37,964 bases of DNA from CAIKOD01 sp035543455 (GCA_035543455.1 DATKKE010000070.1:1-37964); one strand, 5' to 3'. Counted from the first letter of the stretch, positions 8,239 to 16,945 are shown. The notes: generated by a model not told the origin, from the sequence alone. A program made the numbers and translations.

Positions 8239-8368
8239 CTGGGCAGGGTCAATCGTGAACTGAGAAATTAATCTTTTTCCAGCCCAGGGCGACGATACTA
8301 TCAAAGGTGTATGCACTGAATCTGGAATTATATCGTGACAGGGAGAAGCTGGTTGACTGGTAACCGGG

Positions 8369-8938
8369 ATGAATAACGATACTCACGAAGGGCATCCGGA
8401 AGCCGGGTACCGGATGGAAGATATTTCAAAAGAGTTGAAAAAACATGGTGGTGACGTGAATTTGCTGATTGATCTCCTTACAAGCAGATATCAGCTCGAC
8501 CGGGAGAAGGCAGTCGATTATCTCAGCAAAATAGGGGACCCGGAAGCAGTTCCGGCTCTCATCGAAGCGCTCGGGGATCTGGTAATCAACTGGATTGCTG
8601 CCGAATCGCTTGGTAAAATCAGGGCATATCCAGGCGGTTCAACCCCTGATCGCCTCCCTCGGATCGCGCAAAAAATGGCTTCGCAGGAATGTAGCAACCG
8701 CGCTCGGACTTATCGGTGACCCTGCCGCGGCCGGACCACTGGCAGAACTCCTGGCAGACACGAAACACAACGTCAGGCAGGCTGCGGCCAAATCACTGGG
8801 CTGATCGGGGTGAAGGAATATGTCATTGCGTTACAGCACCTCCTGTCCGACCCTGATGAGAGGGTGAGGCAGGCAGCATCTGCCTCAATAGAACATATCG
8901 AACGTAAAAACACGAAGGACGCAGAGATAAGGGCATAG
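8369..8938 (+). pseudogene. HEAT-repeat (PBS-lyase-like) protein, frameshifted
   Basis: Reconstructed length about 189 residues. The first frame (from ATG 8369) gives an acidic N-terminus and a HEAT repeat ending AAESLGKI near 8622. Homology then continues in the next frame (GHIQAVQPLIASLGS...RQAAAKSLG) to about 8800, and returns to the first frame (LIGVKEYVIALQHLL...) to a TAG at 8936-8938. Repeat spacing around both junctions becomes canonical if one base is removed near 8623-8628 and one added near 8799-8801. Such proteins are helical scaffolds for protein-protein contacts. The paired shifts could be true decay, polymorphism or assembly error; without them the gene would be intact. Confidence 0.7.
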
Positions 8939-9009
8939 CCGGCAGGTGAACCGGCATCCGTTAATTTCAAGGATTCCAAAAGAACATGATGAACGCCGAT
9001 CCGGCCCAT

Positions 9010-10113
9010 TCAGGACCTGAATTCTTCGATTGTCGTCTGCCGCGTTCCGATGGCCTCGAAACCCGAAAGCCTCAGCCCGATCAACCGGAGTTTTTGTCCG
9101 CCGATGGTCCCCGATAGAAGGGAATTTGCTGTTTCTTTTATCATACCAATGTCGTTCGTGAACCTTTCAAGAGTTTTGGACCTCGTGTACGTCCTGAAAT
9201 GTTCGTCGCGAACCTTGAGGGTAATTGTTTTAAACCGGAGACCTTCGTCGAGAACATGTGCATGGAGCTCGGTGGCCATGGTGTCGAGTACCCTTTCGAG
9301 CCCGGGGATATCATTGGTATCCTCGTCAAACGTGGTCTCCCTCGATATCGACTTGTACCCTTCTTCCTGGCGAACCTCGCGGTCATCGGTCCCTGTCGCA
9401 AGGTCGTGGAGCACAGCTCCCCATTTGCCGAAAAGACCTGTCAGTTCCTGGACGTCGACGCAAGCCAGGTCCCCGATCGATAAAATTCCAATCTTATGGA
9501 GCAAGACCCTCGTTTTTTTACCAACCCCGGGTATCTTCTCTACCGGCAGGGGAGATAAGAAATCAGGTACCTGGCCGGGATTTACTACGGTCAGTCCATC
9601 AGGTTTCCGAAAATCCGAGGCAATCTTGGCTACGATCTTTGACGGTCCAATCCCGACTGAACAGGAGAGCCCGGTTTGTTTTCTGATCTCGCTCTTCATC
9701 TGGTTCGCGAGGTCGCGTGCGCCGGTAAAACTTCCCACCGAAGACATATCGATATACGCTTCGTCAATGCTTACCTGTTCGAACCGGTCTCCATAGTTCA
9801 CGACAATGGCCATGATCTCACTCGAAATCCTGCAATAGAGGTCGAAATGCGGCCTCGTAAAAATCCCGTGCGGGCATCGCTCGTATGCCTTCGATATAGG
9901 CATAGCCGAATGAATGCCAAATACGCGAGCCTCGTACGAGGCCGTGCTTACGACCCCCCTGCCCTTTCCTTCCTTCGGATCCGCCCCGACAATTACGGGT
10001 TTCCCGGCGAATTCAGGGTGTTCCCTCGTTTCAACTGCCGCAAAAAATGCATCCATATCGATATGTGCAATAATCCTCGGTTTCGGATTCGGTCTTTGTG
10101 TCTCCTGTTCCAT
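9010..10113 (-). CDS. dinB: DNA polymerase IV (Y family)
   Basis: A 367-residue translesion DNA polymerase, normal length for archaeal Dpo4/DinB. Near the N-terminus HIDMDAFFAAVE supplies the first catalytic Asp and the steric-gate region; SIDEAYID carries the second Asp-Glu pair; a helix-hairpin-helix-like IPGVGKKT follows near residue 190; the little-finger domain includes SRETTF. The C-terminus ends QTTIEEFRS, a shortened match to the archaeal PCNA-interacting pattern Q-x-x-I/L-x-x-F, so sliding-clamp tethering is likely. The ATG at 10113 is 14 residues before the first catalytic strand, as expected. It is monocistronic and convergent with the HEAT pseudogene. Confidence 0.95.
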   Translation of the reverse strand: MEQETQRPNPKPRIIAHIDMDAFFAAVETREHPEFAGKPVIVGADPKEGKGRGVVSTASYEARVFGIHSAMPISKAYERCPHGIFTRPHFDLYCRISSEIMAIVVNYGDRFEQVSIDEAYIDMSSVGSFTGARDLANQMKSEIRKQTGLSCSVGIGPSKIVAKIASDFRKPDGLTVVNPGQVPDFLSPLPVEKIPGVGKKTRVLLHKIGILSIGDLACVDVQELTGLFGKWGAVLHDLATGTDDREVRQEEGYKSISRETTFDEDTNDIPGLERVLDTMATELHAHVLDEGLRFKTITLKVRDEHFRTYTRSKTLERFTNDIGMIKETANSLLSGTIGGQKLRLIGLRLSGFEAIGTRQTTIEEFRS

Positions 10114-10246
10114 GGTTACGAGAACTTATCCTCACCGATCCGGCAGGATTACCGGATACGGATGTATTTGATATTCGTTTTGAACCATGGTAATCCTCGC
10201 CACAAATCTTTCCCTTGTGTGGAGGCATAATTAACGCGGTCGTTCA

Positions 10247-11455
10247 TCACGAAACCTGCGTCTGAACCGTCCCACAGGCGCCATGGATCTCTCCGAACTG
10301 CATGATAAATCCGCTCACGGGAAGATTCCGGCCGCTCCGGAGAGGGATGACCATGATATCCAGGTTTAAGGAGGAAAATACCGCTCCTGCATCTGCATAT
10401 GCCAAATCCGGAGCGACCGAAAACCTGAAACTCTCCCCTTTTGCCAACGCACCCTGTGCCGACGGGGGGATGATCCGGCCCCTGAACAGGTTGAAATCTT
10501 TCCACAGGACACCCGTTCCAGGTCCGAGCAACGAACGACAGGTCCTGTTCATCTCGACAAAATCCCCTTTCTCATCAAATATCGCAACGGCGAGAGGCGA
10601 ATGCTCGAACAATCCCCTGAACCGTGATTCAGAACGTCTGCCCGAGTCTTCTGCAATCTTATATCCCGTTATATCCCGGACCGATTCAATCGCCCCCGCA
10701 ACGGCTCCATGTTCGTCAAAGAGAGGAGCTGCCGTGATCCATAGTGAGAGGATTTCTGCTCCCTGCCGGGCGAGGACAGTTTCTGCTTCGATAGCGGCTC
10801 CTTTCTTTTTTATCGATGTATAACCCCAGAGCGCGATCTCCTCCGGCGGTGCAAAGATCAGGTCGATGAGATGGGGGCGCCTTTCATGGTAAAATGCAAG
10901 AGAATATTCCTGATCTTCCTTACCAAGCATATCCTGTGGCGGTATTCCAGTCAGCGCTTCCATTGCCCGGTTCCATGCAACAACACGTCCCTCACGGTCA
11001 ACGGCAAAGGTTGCATCGGGCAGGAAATTGATGATATCGTTCAGCCTCCGGATAGATTCCCTGAGGCCCTCCTCAGCTTTCCGGCGTGATATCGCCTGCA
11101 TGATCATATTCTCAAGCTCCGCAAAATGGGTTTTGGGGTCGCCCCCCTTCTGGAGAAAAAAGTCTGCACCATTGTTCAACGCCTCGATTACTACCTGTTC
11201 CCGCGATCTTCCGGTGAATATGATAAAAGGGACATAGTTATCCGAAGCCCGAAGTCTTTTGAGGAGAGTTATTCCATCCATGTCCGGGAGCAAATAATCG
11301 GATATGACTGCGTCATAGGATCTTCTACCGATTTTTATAAGTGCATCTTCTGCCGATTGCGCGGTATCCGCAGTAACCGTTCCGCTCCTTCCAAGATAGT
11401 CCCGCGTCAGCTCAAGAAGGGCCGCGTCGTCCTCGATAAGAAGAATAGAAATCAT
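10247..11455 (-). CDS. receiver-PAS-PAS protein without kinase domain
   Basis: A 402-residue response-regulator-type protein. The receiver domain (1-120) has the acidic pair ED near 8-9, phospho-acceptor D53 in ISDYLLPDMDG, a Thr in IIFTG and Lys in LQKGGDP. A PAS domain follows at about 135-255, and a second PAS-like region at about 275-385 ends the protein; there is no H-box or ATPase. The receiver and first PAS closely match the kinase at 19055 (shared FLPDATFA, NRA, TGIP, MLGK), so the two are paralogs. Output could be protein-protein contact with an unlinked kinase, or the gene may be a truncated kinase copy. No recognisable Shine-Dalgarno precedes the ATG. Confidence 0.85.
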   Translation of the reverse strand: MISILLIEDDAALLELTRDYLGRSGTVTADTAQSAEDALIKIGRRSYDAVISDYLLPDMDGITLLKRLRASDNYVPFIIFTGRSREQVVIEALNNGADFFLQKGGDPKTHFAELENMIMQAISRRKAEEGLRESIRRLNDIINFLPDATFAVDREGRVVAWNRAMEALTGIPPQDMLGKEDQEYSLAFYHERRPHLIDLIFAPPEEIALWGYTSIKKKGAAIEAETVLARQGAEILSLWITAAPLFDEHGAVAGAIESVRDITGYKIAEDSGRRSESRFRGLFEHSPLAVAIFDEKGDFVEMNRTCRSLLGPGTGVLWKDFNLFRGRIIPPSAQGALAKGESFRFSVAPDLAYADAGAVFSSLNLDIMVIPLRSGRNLPVSGFIMQFGEIHGACGTVQTQVS

Positions 11456-11605
11456 GGTTTCCCAATCTCCGGGTATCGCGATCCCCTGCTCACGCTGTTA
11501 AACCGGGAATGGTATTCCCAGCCTCAGGGATGTTAGTACAATACAGGTAAAACTGACAAAAAAACCTGTTGAATTGATACCCCGGGACCAGAAGGAGATA
11601 TCGTA

Positions 11606-14179
11606 TCAAACCGGAATCTTCCGGTTGCGGCGCGCGTGAATCCCGGTGTCGTGCAATGTCTGCCTGTATTCTGAAACAAAATATTCAGCCACCAATGCAT
11701 CATCATCAGACATCCTGTACAGTTTATAGACACACTGGTCAATCGCACGCTCACAGTTCGCTGCCTCCTGGTTTATCCGGCCTTGTTCTCTCCCCGATAC
11801 GGGATTTCCCGGTTCGGGCACCAGCGCGAGGCGACGCTTCACAAGGCGGGTCAGAGAAGCATAGCAATCCCATTCTTCCCCGCATTCCGGGTCGGGAATG
11901 TAGAGGGGGAACTCCGATAACCCCTCCTCCCAGTACCTGTTTATTCCCGACGGTTCCCCTGAAGAGAGCATATAAAACCAGAATACCGTGGAATTGAGGA
12001 TGCCAACTAGGGCAGGGTCGCGTGCCGGCAACGCAACCACTCCCGGACCCGGGTATGCCCCATCGGGGGCCCATGCCCAGCCTGGTCTGAAATCGCTGGA
12101 ACCACGACTGAACAACAGGACCGGCCCGCGGAGAAATTTAGGCACCTGTGCTCCTTTCCATTCCCACCAGCAGCCTGTCTTTTCCCTATAGAGCCCATCT
12201 CCAGGCCTGGAAATTTCGTTGAGCAGATTAAAAAACGTTGCGTGATGCAAAGAAAACCATGATGCCGGATCATCCTCTTTCCCGGCAAGCTTTTTCGCTG
12301 TTCCTTCCGGAATCACGACGATATACTGTCCGGTCCTGACAGGATTGTAAGGTAAAATATCCTCTTCACGGATAAACGGCAGAAGAAAAGACCGTACAAT
12401 GGGATCTTTTTTCAGCAGCCGGGAGGCAGTTTCACGATTTATGACCATCTGGCTGGGATACTTTGTGTCCGAACGGAACAATTCCCCGAGCAGGGCCTGC
12501 GATAGCGGGGACCCATGGTCCCTGATCAGATTCCGGAGTTTCAAAGGGCTTACGGGAAAGAGCTGCCAGGGTTTTCCGCTTAATGTGCGCTGATCCACCT
12601 CCCGCCGCAAGAGGGGCTTGCCGTCCCTTATCTCCTGGCCCGGTAGGTCGCCGGCGATCGCCACCGTAAATGGAGAGACAGCAGGTGCATTGGTGATGCA
12701 GGTCACGACAGGGACCGCATCGTTTCGTCTGTTGCTCCTCATCACCCTGAAGGTAATTATCTCGTTCAACTGGTATGCGGCCAGCCATGCCCTGAACTGG
12801 GAAGCATATGAGGCTCTCAGCCATCTTCCGGCCCCGATCCCACAATAGATCCCTCCCGGTCTGAGTACTGAGATCCCGAATCCGATAAAAAACGGCTCCG
12901 GATCATCGATATGATTTCCGGCCCGCCTGGAACCGGCGCGGTAATGACAAGCATCATTTCCGCTATCTGCACCTGCCTCGGTTCTGCTACCGATAACGAG
13001 ATCGAATTCACATTCCGGACCGATACAGGGAAAAATATCATTGATGGTGGACAGCTCGCTATCTCCTGCCTGCCAGGTAGACTGACGATCCCGGGACGTT
13101 TTGTAATCCAGGCCTCTCATACGAACATCCCCCGGCCTGATATTCCTGAATAATACTCTGATAATCATATCCGGCCTGAATGATACCAGGTCGGGATACT
13201 GAAGGTCTTCGAGAAAGAGCGACAGCACCTGCAACCGTGTTATCATTACCGCCTGGGGGTCGTTATCCATCCCGAATACTGATTCTGACAGGATCCTTGC
13301 CTTTTCCCCCCACGAGAGGGCAAATTCCCCATTCCCGGTATTATACAACGGCAGGGGGCGGAATCCCGGCGTTGCAATCCCCTCGACAGGTTTTGGAATT
13401 ATCTGCTGGATACTCCTGGACAGGGGGTCTTTCCCTTCACGGAGAAGAGGGACAAGGTGCTCCCCGTACCAGGTCAGATGCCATTTAAAAAGAGAAGCAA
13501 GGACCACACAGAGAGATTCTCCCGTCCCGCAACAGGGATCGAGAATCCTCCGGGCACCCCCTGATACGGGGCTTTTTCCTGATAACGCCTTATCAAGTAC
13601 GTTCGCGTAAATCCCCCGGACATATGTTCCCGGCAGAGCGCTTACGGCAAAATGATTGCCGGACCCAGCCGTATCTTCCAGGACCATACGGTTTTCGGAG
13701 GACAACCGTACCTGCTGCATGAGGAAGGATGAAAACGTTGCCATACCGGTTCCGGATCGGTAATTTTTCCATTCATTGATAAAACCAGGCCCGGCGGTCA
13801 GGGTTATCACCGTTTCCTGAATATTTTTATCGATATCAGGGTGCGGAAACCTGAACAGGGGTCCATCATCTTCGGAAGCGACAGGTGAGCGAACCAGCCT
13901 CCTGTTGTCCCTCTTTCCTGTCATGTCGAAAAATACGGATAATCCTTTTAAAAGACCCTGGTCCCTGAGGAGATCATCGATGGAATGGCCCCGGATACAT
14001 CCTGCCGATTCAAGAAGGCGGGCCGCAACAAGCGCAAACAGTATCTGATTTACAACGGCGGGAAAGAGTCTGGTTTCCAGATCCGGATTTCGGGCTGCAA
14101 TATTCTTTGCAAGAAGTTCCCGTACCACGGAGAGGACGGGCGCCGCAGTTTGTCCGTTTTCCGCTCTTTCGCCTAGCAT
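11606..14179 (-). CDS. type IIG-like DNA methyltransferase homolog with lost NPPY motif
   Basis: An 857-residue protein built like Eco57I/type IIG N6-adenine methyltransferases. The helical N-terminal region (1-200) includes FALVAARLLES; the SAM-binding motif I is D214-P-C-C-G-T-G220; a Rossmann-like continuation includes VFGMDNDPQAV; then FDLVIG, where motif IV (NPPY) should follow, but the residues are S398-R-T-E401. A target-recognition-like C-terminal region contains LVGILNSTVFWFYM near residue 740. No endonuclease motif was recognised. NPPY contacts the flipped adenine, so methylation is unlikely. The ATG overlaps the stop of the preceding gene (ATGCTAG, 14173-14179), implying coupled translation. 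It could act as a DNA-binding or SAM-binding protein, or be a relic held open. Confidence 0.75.
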   Translation of the reverse strand: MLGERAENGQTAAPVLSVVRELLAKNIAARNPDLETRLFPAVVNQILFALVAARLLESAGCIRGHSIDDLLRDQGLLKGLSVFFDMTGKRDNRRLVRSPVASEDDGPLFRFPHPDIDKNIQETVITLTAGPGFINEWKNYRSGTGMATFSSFLMQQVRLSSENRMVLEDTAGSGNHFAVSALPGTYVRGIYANVLDKALSGKSPVSGGARRILDPCCGTGESLCVVLASLFKWHLTWYGEHLVPLLREGKDPLSRSIQQIIPKPVEGIATPGFRPLPLYNTGNGEFALSWGEKARILSESVFGMDNDPQAVMITRLQVLSLFLEDLQYPDLVSFRPDMIIRVLFRNIRPGDVRMRGLDYKTSRDRQSTWQAGDSELSTINDIFPCIGPECEFDLVIGSRTEAGADSGNDACHYRAGSRRAGNHIDDPEPFFIGFGISVLRPGGIYCGIGAGRWLRASYASQFRAWLAAYQLNEIITFRVMRSNRRNDAVPVVTCITNAPAVSPFTVAIAGDLPGQEIRDGKPLLRREVDQRTLSGKPWQLFPVSPLKLRNLIRDHGSPLSQALLGELFRSDTKYPSQMVINRETASRLLKKDPIVRSFLLPFIREEDILPYNPVRTGQYIVVIPEGTAKKLAGKEDDPASWFSLHHATFFNLLNEISRPGDGLYREKTGCWWEWKGAQVPKFLRGPVLLFSRGSSDFRPGWAWAPDGAYPGPGVVALPARDPALVGILNSTVFWFYMLSSGEPSGINRYWEEGLSEFPLYIPDPECGEEWDCYASLTRLVKRRLALVPEPGNPVSGREQGRINQEAANCERAIDQCVYKLYRMSDDDALVAEYFVSEYRQTLHDTGIHARRNRKIPV

Positions 14180-14514
14180 TCATCCATGGTCATATAGATG
14201 TTCATTATCTCGTCCGCTTCGGATTTACCGAGGTGCCGGTTGATAATATCGACGAGGATCTCTGCCATTTCAGGCGGGATACACGCCACGCTCTCCTCAC
14301 CGGAGCGCATTTTTCCGACGAGATAGAACAGGTCCTGGTTGTTCAGGCGATTCAGCCGTTCCCTGAAATCCTCTTCGCTCCGCGCATAATGATTGGCGAC
14401 CGGTGGAAGAATCGAACGGAATTCCACTCCCGATCCTGAACATATCATCTCCTCACATTCGGGAGCAAGTATTCTCAAAATCCTGATATCCTCCTCATCG
14501 AGTACCCGGGGCAT
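14173..14514 (-). CDS. conserved-looking small acidic protein, unknown
   Basis: A 113-residue, largely helical protein that I do not recognise. It starts MPRVLDEEDIRIL and contains a central helix EEDFRERLNRLNNQDLFYLVGKM; two cysteines, C19 and C24, lie in the stretch ECEEMIC. It ends with IYMTMDEC and its stop overlaps the methyltransferase-like start by seven bases. The tight overlap and typical amino-acid composition argue that it is real and co-expressed. A 128-base gap separates it from the upstream gene of the cluster. Confidence 0.65.
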   Translation of the reverse strand: MPRVLDEEDIRILRILAPECEEMICSGSGVEFRSILPPVANHYARSEEDFRERLNRLNNQDLFYLVGKMRSGEESVACIPPEMAEILVDIINRHLGKSEADEIMNIYMTMDEC

Positions 14515-14642
14515 CGTGCAACTCCCGAAGAGATATCGATGTAATGCTAGAAGAGTTGTTCGTTCCCGGTAAGCGAGACCAGTATCCCGGTATTACGGGG
14601 GCATGATTTCTGATATCGCAGGACAGGGGGCGGCCGGGGAAA

Positions 14643-15095
14643 TTACCGTGCAATAAGCCCGATGTGTTCGTTCGCTTTTATCTGCAGCAATTCCCGGTTT
14701 TCGAGACCGGCAATATCCCGGACCGCCTCGAGAACGTGCACAGAATCTTCAAGAAACGAGAGGATATCGGCGGGGTAGATCTCGATTCCGTATTCATCCA
14801 GCAGGTGACTGCTTATCTGGCGGTGATCGAGACCCCTTTCGCGGAGGTCGATGATCAATGATGCAAATTTCCTCGCAGGACAATCGCAAAGCGGGGATTC
14901 CCGGCAGTTGCAACGCAGAAACTCCTCAAAAAACGAGAGGAGCTGAGACCGGACGGTGGGGTCGAGGTGATCAAAATTAAGCTTCCCGGATATTGCTTCA
15001 AGGGTGGTCCCATGGAAAGCAGATACAGGGAGGCGGTACCCAATCAGGCGTTCAAGTTTCCTGGCGCTCCGGAACCGTGCCTTTTCTGCGATCAC
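14643..15095 (-). CDS. Cys-motif archaeal protein (possibly DUF5814-like)
   Basis: A 150-residue protein. A central Cys cluster CNCRESPLCDCPARK offers four cysteines for a metal site; on each side are helical segments, including a region LDHRQISSHLLDEYGIEIYPADILSFLEDSV that reads like a helix-turn-helix or helical bundle. It may correspond to the archaeal DUF5814 domain that is also found attached to helicases; I recall that association but cannot check it. The start (ATG 15095) overlaps the stop of the DUF2150-type gene by four bases (ATGA), so the two are translationally coupled. Confidence 0.65.
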   Translation of the reverse strand: MIAEKARFRSARKLERLIGYRLPVSAFHGTTLEAISGKLNFDHLDPTVRSQLLSFFEEFLRCNCRESPLCDCPARKFASLIIDLRERGLDHRQISSHLLDEYGIEIYPADILSFLEDSVHVLEAVRDIAGLENRELLQIKANEHIGLIAR

Positions 15096-15724
15096 ACCGC
15101 TTCCCCGGCTTCTTCATCGAAATTTTTAAGCGAAGTCATGGCCTCGTTCATTGTTTCGGCCTCGATCAGCCACTCGTCAAAAAGAGTCGGCTGGTCTATA
15201 TCGTCCTTGACATATTTGCTGCAACAGGAGGCCCCGTTGATCACATTTGCACCTATCTCTGCGGCAACGCCGAGGGCTTTCTCCATATCCCCGTCGATGA
15301 GTTTCCGCCCCTCCCCGACAAGAGCCTTGATATCAGTCTGGTACCCTCCCTCGAGGAATTTCCTGCAGGAGGCAAAAAGGACGAGCATCGAGAGCTGGAG
15401 AGACTCGACAACCTCCTCGATCTCGTCGTGAGGAGCTTCCGACATAATAATCTTCTCGACCTGGTCGAGTTTATCAACTGCCTCTTCCATCGAAAACCGC
15501 TTGTTCTGGTACAGCTTGATGATTTTCAGCACCGAAAGCGTGATGTCCTGGCCGAAATTATACAGGGCCTGGAACCCTTCGGGCATATCATCGCTCCCTT
15601 CGACTATGTCGAAATTTGATTCCCTCAATCGGGTAAGCCAGTTATCCCATCGTTCCTGGTTGTAGAATATATAGAACAGTTTCAATGGTTCCTGTTCAGG
15701 CGCCGTCTTTGATTTTTTTACCAT
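15092..15724 (-). CDS. DUF2150-type archaeal protein
   Basis: A 210-residue, mostly helical soluble protein. It begins with a short basic tail (MVKKSKTAPEQ) then FYIFYNQERWDNWLTRLRESNFD and contains the long helices VDKLDQVEKIIM and EEVVESLQLSMLVLFASCRKFL, with a CC pair near residue 173. Length and helical pattern fit the archaeal DUF2150 family, function unknown. It is the first gene of the minus-strand cluster. AAGGTG lies about six bases upstream of the ATG, and a palindrome at 15735-15752 lies at its 5' end. Confidence 0.68.
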   Translation of the reverse strand: MVKKSKTAPEQEPLKLFYIFYNQERWDNWLTRLRESNFDIVEGSDDMPEGFQALYNFGQDITLSVLKIIKLYQNKRFSMEEAVDKLDQVEKIIMSEAPHDEIEEVVESLQLSMLVLFASCRKFLEGGYQTDIKALVGEGRKLIDGDMEKALGVAAEIGANVINGASCCSKYVKDDIDQPTLFDEWLIEAETMNEAMTSLKNFDEEAGEAV

Positions 15725-15734
15725 TCAGTACACC

Positions 15735-15752
15735 TTAATTCTCGCGAATTAA
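15735..15752. promoter_or_regulatory. palindrome at the DUF2150 operon start
   Basis: TTAATTC-TCGC-GAATTAA, perfect 7-base arms with a 4-base centre, located 11-28 bases upstream of the ATG at 15724 on the minus strand. It could be an operator or a leader hairpin overlapping the transcription start. Confidence 0.4.
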
Positions 15753-15976
15753 AGAATTTTCTGTCAGGTGATACATCTCCCGGCCCGACACCCGCGATTT
15801 CTGGAGATTTTCTCTCTCCCGGTCCCGCGACGGACTGGTGAAACATTTTGAACCTCATGGTTCGAGCTATGAACTCCTGCTATCGTGTGAATATTTTATG
15901 CATGTCGATAGATGTTCCGGTATACCACAGGCCTGTGCCATTGCCACCGCACGGGAATTAAAGAAAGGAAGATATC

Positions 15977-16273
15977 ATGAAGTTGCCACCTTCTGCCTCA
16001 CTAGTGCTCTCCCTCTTGTCAAAAGGAGAAGCACTCACCCATAAAGAGATAGGAAAGCTGACCGGGCTCCCCCCGAGGACGGTCAGGTATGCCCTCCAGA
16101 AACTCAGGGAACGATCCTTGATCAGGGAGGAATGGAATTTCAAGGATGCACGGCAGATCCGTTACCGGAGCGGGGATGACGAAAAAGAACAGTCACCAGA
16201 ACCTGATCTGAAGGTCTGGCGACCCGGTTCATCCTGCAGACCGTCGGCGACCCGGACACAACAGGCGGGATGA
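15977..16273 (+). CDS. winged-helix transcriptional regulator (MarR/TrmB-like)
   Basis: A 98-residue protein whose first 70 residues form a winged helix-turn-helix: LTHKEIGKLTGLPPRTVRYALQKL gives helix 2, turn and recognition helix, and REEWNFKDARQIRYRS the wing. The fold suggests a DNA-binding regulator of the MarR/TrmB/ArsR kind. The last 28 residues are Pro/Arg/Ser-rich with no pattern; the true protein could once have ended earlier. The ATG at 15977 has GGAAG nine bases upstream. No adjacent operon defines its targets. Confidence 0.78.
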   Translation: MKLPPSASLVLSLLSKGEALTHKEIGKLTGLPPRTVRYALQKLRERSLIREEWNFKDARQIRYRSGDDEKEQSPEPDLKVWRPGSSCRPSATRTQQAG

Positions 16274-16444
16274 TGGTTCTTTATCCCGGAATAACGGGTA
16301 AGTTGCGGATTCCCTGGCGGAGAGTGCACAGGGATTCAAGGGCCCGTCGTATTCTCCCGAAGCAGGCTGCTTTCAGGGCCTGTCTGCTGATGAACCGATA
16401 GGACCGTTAACTGCTTTTCAAGACCCGGTTACGATGAAAATTGC

Positions 16445-16945
16445 CTAAATGTGACAACCTGCCCCCTTATTTTTCTCAAAATACCGTTGATGGTATTCCT
16501 CGGCCTCATAGAATTCCTTGGCGGGTACAATCTGCGTAACAATGGGCCGTCGGTAGCTCCCTGATTTTGTCAACTGCTCGACGTATGACCGGGCAGCACG
16601 TTTCTGGGCTTCAGTATGGTAAAATATCGCGGACCGGTACTGGGATCCCCGATCCGGTCCCTGACGGTCGGGTGTTGTCGGGTCGTGGATCCGGAAGAAT
16701 TCGATAAGAAGATCTTCATACCTCACGACCGACGGGTCGAAGGTGACCCGGACCGCTTCTGCATGCCCCGTCCTCCCCGTACAAACATCCTCATAGGTCG
16801 GATTTTCGAATGTGCCCCCGGTATAACCCACCATTGTTGATACGACCCCTTTTACAGCACTGAAAGCTGCTTCAACGCCCCAGAAGCACCCGGCTGCAAA
16901 CGTTGCAACCTCCAAATTATTCTCTTCCTTATCCGGAGACATCAT
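16445..16945 (-). CDS. msrA: peptide-methionine (S)-S-oxide reductase
   Basis: A 166-residue MsrA, which reduces methionine-S-sulfoxide in proteins and free amino acid after oxidative damage. The catalytic motif GCFWGVEAAF is near the N-terminus (Cys about residue 20), followed by GYTGG, YEDVCTGRTGHAE, FFRIHDPTTPDRQGPDRGSQYRS and YHQRYFEKN, all conserved in the family. The C-terminal GAGCHI supplies a candidate recycling cysteine. I prefer the ATG at 16945, after AGGTTGA, to the TTG at 16954. It is divergent from the ABC exporter genes. Confidence 0.95.
   Translation of the reverse strand: MMSPDKEENNLEVATFAAGCFWGVEAAFSAVKGVVSTMVGYTGGTFENPTYEDVCTGRTGHAEAVRVTFDPSVVRYEDLLIEFFRIHDPTTPDRQGPDRGSQYRSAIFYHTEAQKRAARSYVEQLTKSGSYRRPIVTQIVPAKEFYEAEEYHQRYFEKNKGAGCHI

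Larger units (their letters stand above)
7999..8339. repeat. direct repeat pair, 21 bp, 320 bp apart
   Basis: The segments 7999-8019 and 8319-8339 share AATCTGGAA followed by TATATC with only a few differences. The pair brackets the inverted repeat and dispersed element. The second copy is about 30 bases upstream of the HEAT-repeat gene and could double as its TATA region (ATTATATC). Confidence 0.5.
7765..8368. other. AT-rich spacer with repeats, no gene
   Basis: About 600 bases with no credible coding frame; a 71-codon minus-strand frame at 8037-8252 has the compositional look of an accidental reading of a repeat. Positions 7765-8040 are distinctly AT-rich compared with the flanks. It contains a direct repeat (7999-8019 and 8319-8339), an inverted repeat (8153-8197) and one copy of a dispersed GC-rich element (8184-8238). 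Confidence 0.55.

Noticed and set aside
8037..8252. 71-codon minus-strand frame in the AT-rich spacer
   Set aside because: It runs through the dispersed repeat, has no ribosome-binding site and no protein-like pattern.
9050..9796. 248-codon plus-strand frame
   Set aside because: It lies antisense inside dinB, whose motifs are complete; the Ser/Pro/Arg-rich translation is a shadow.
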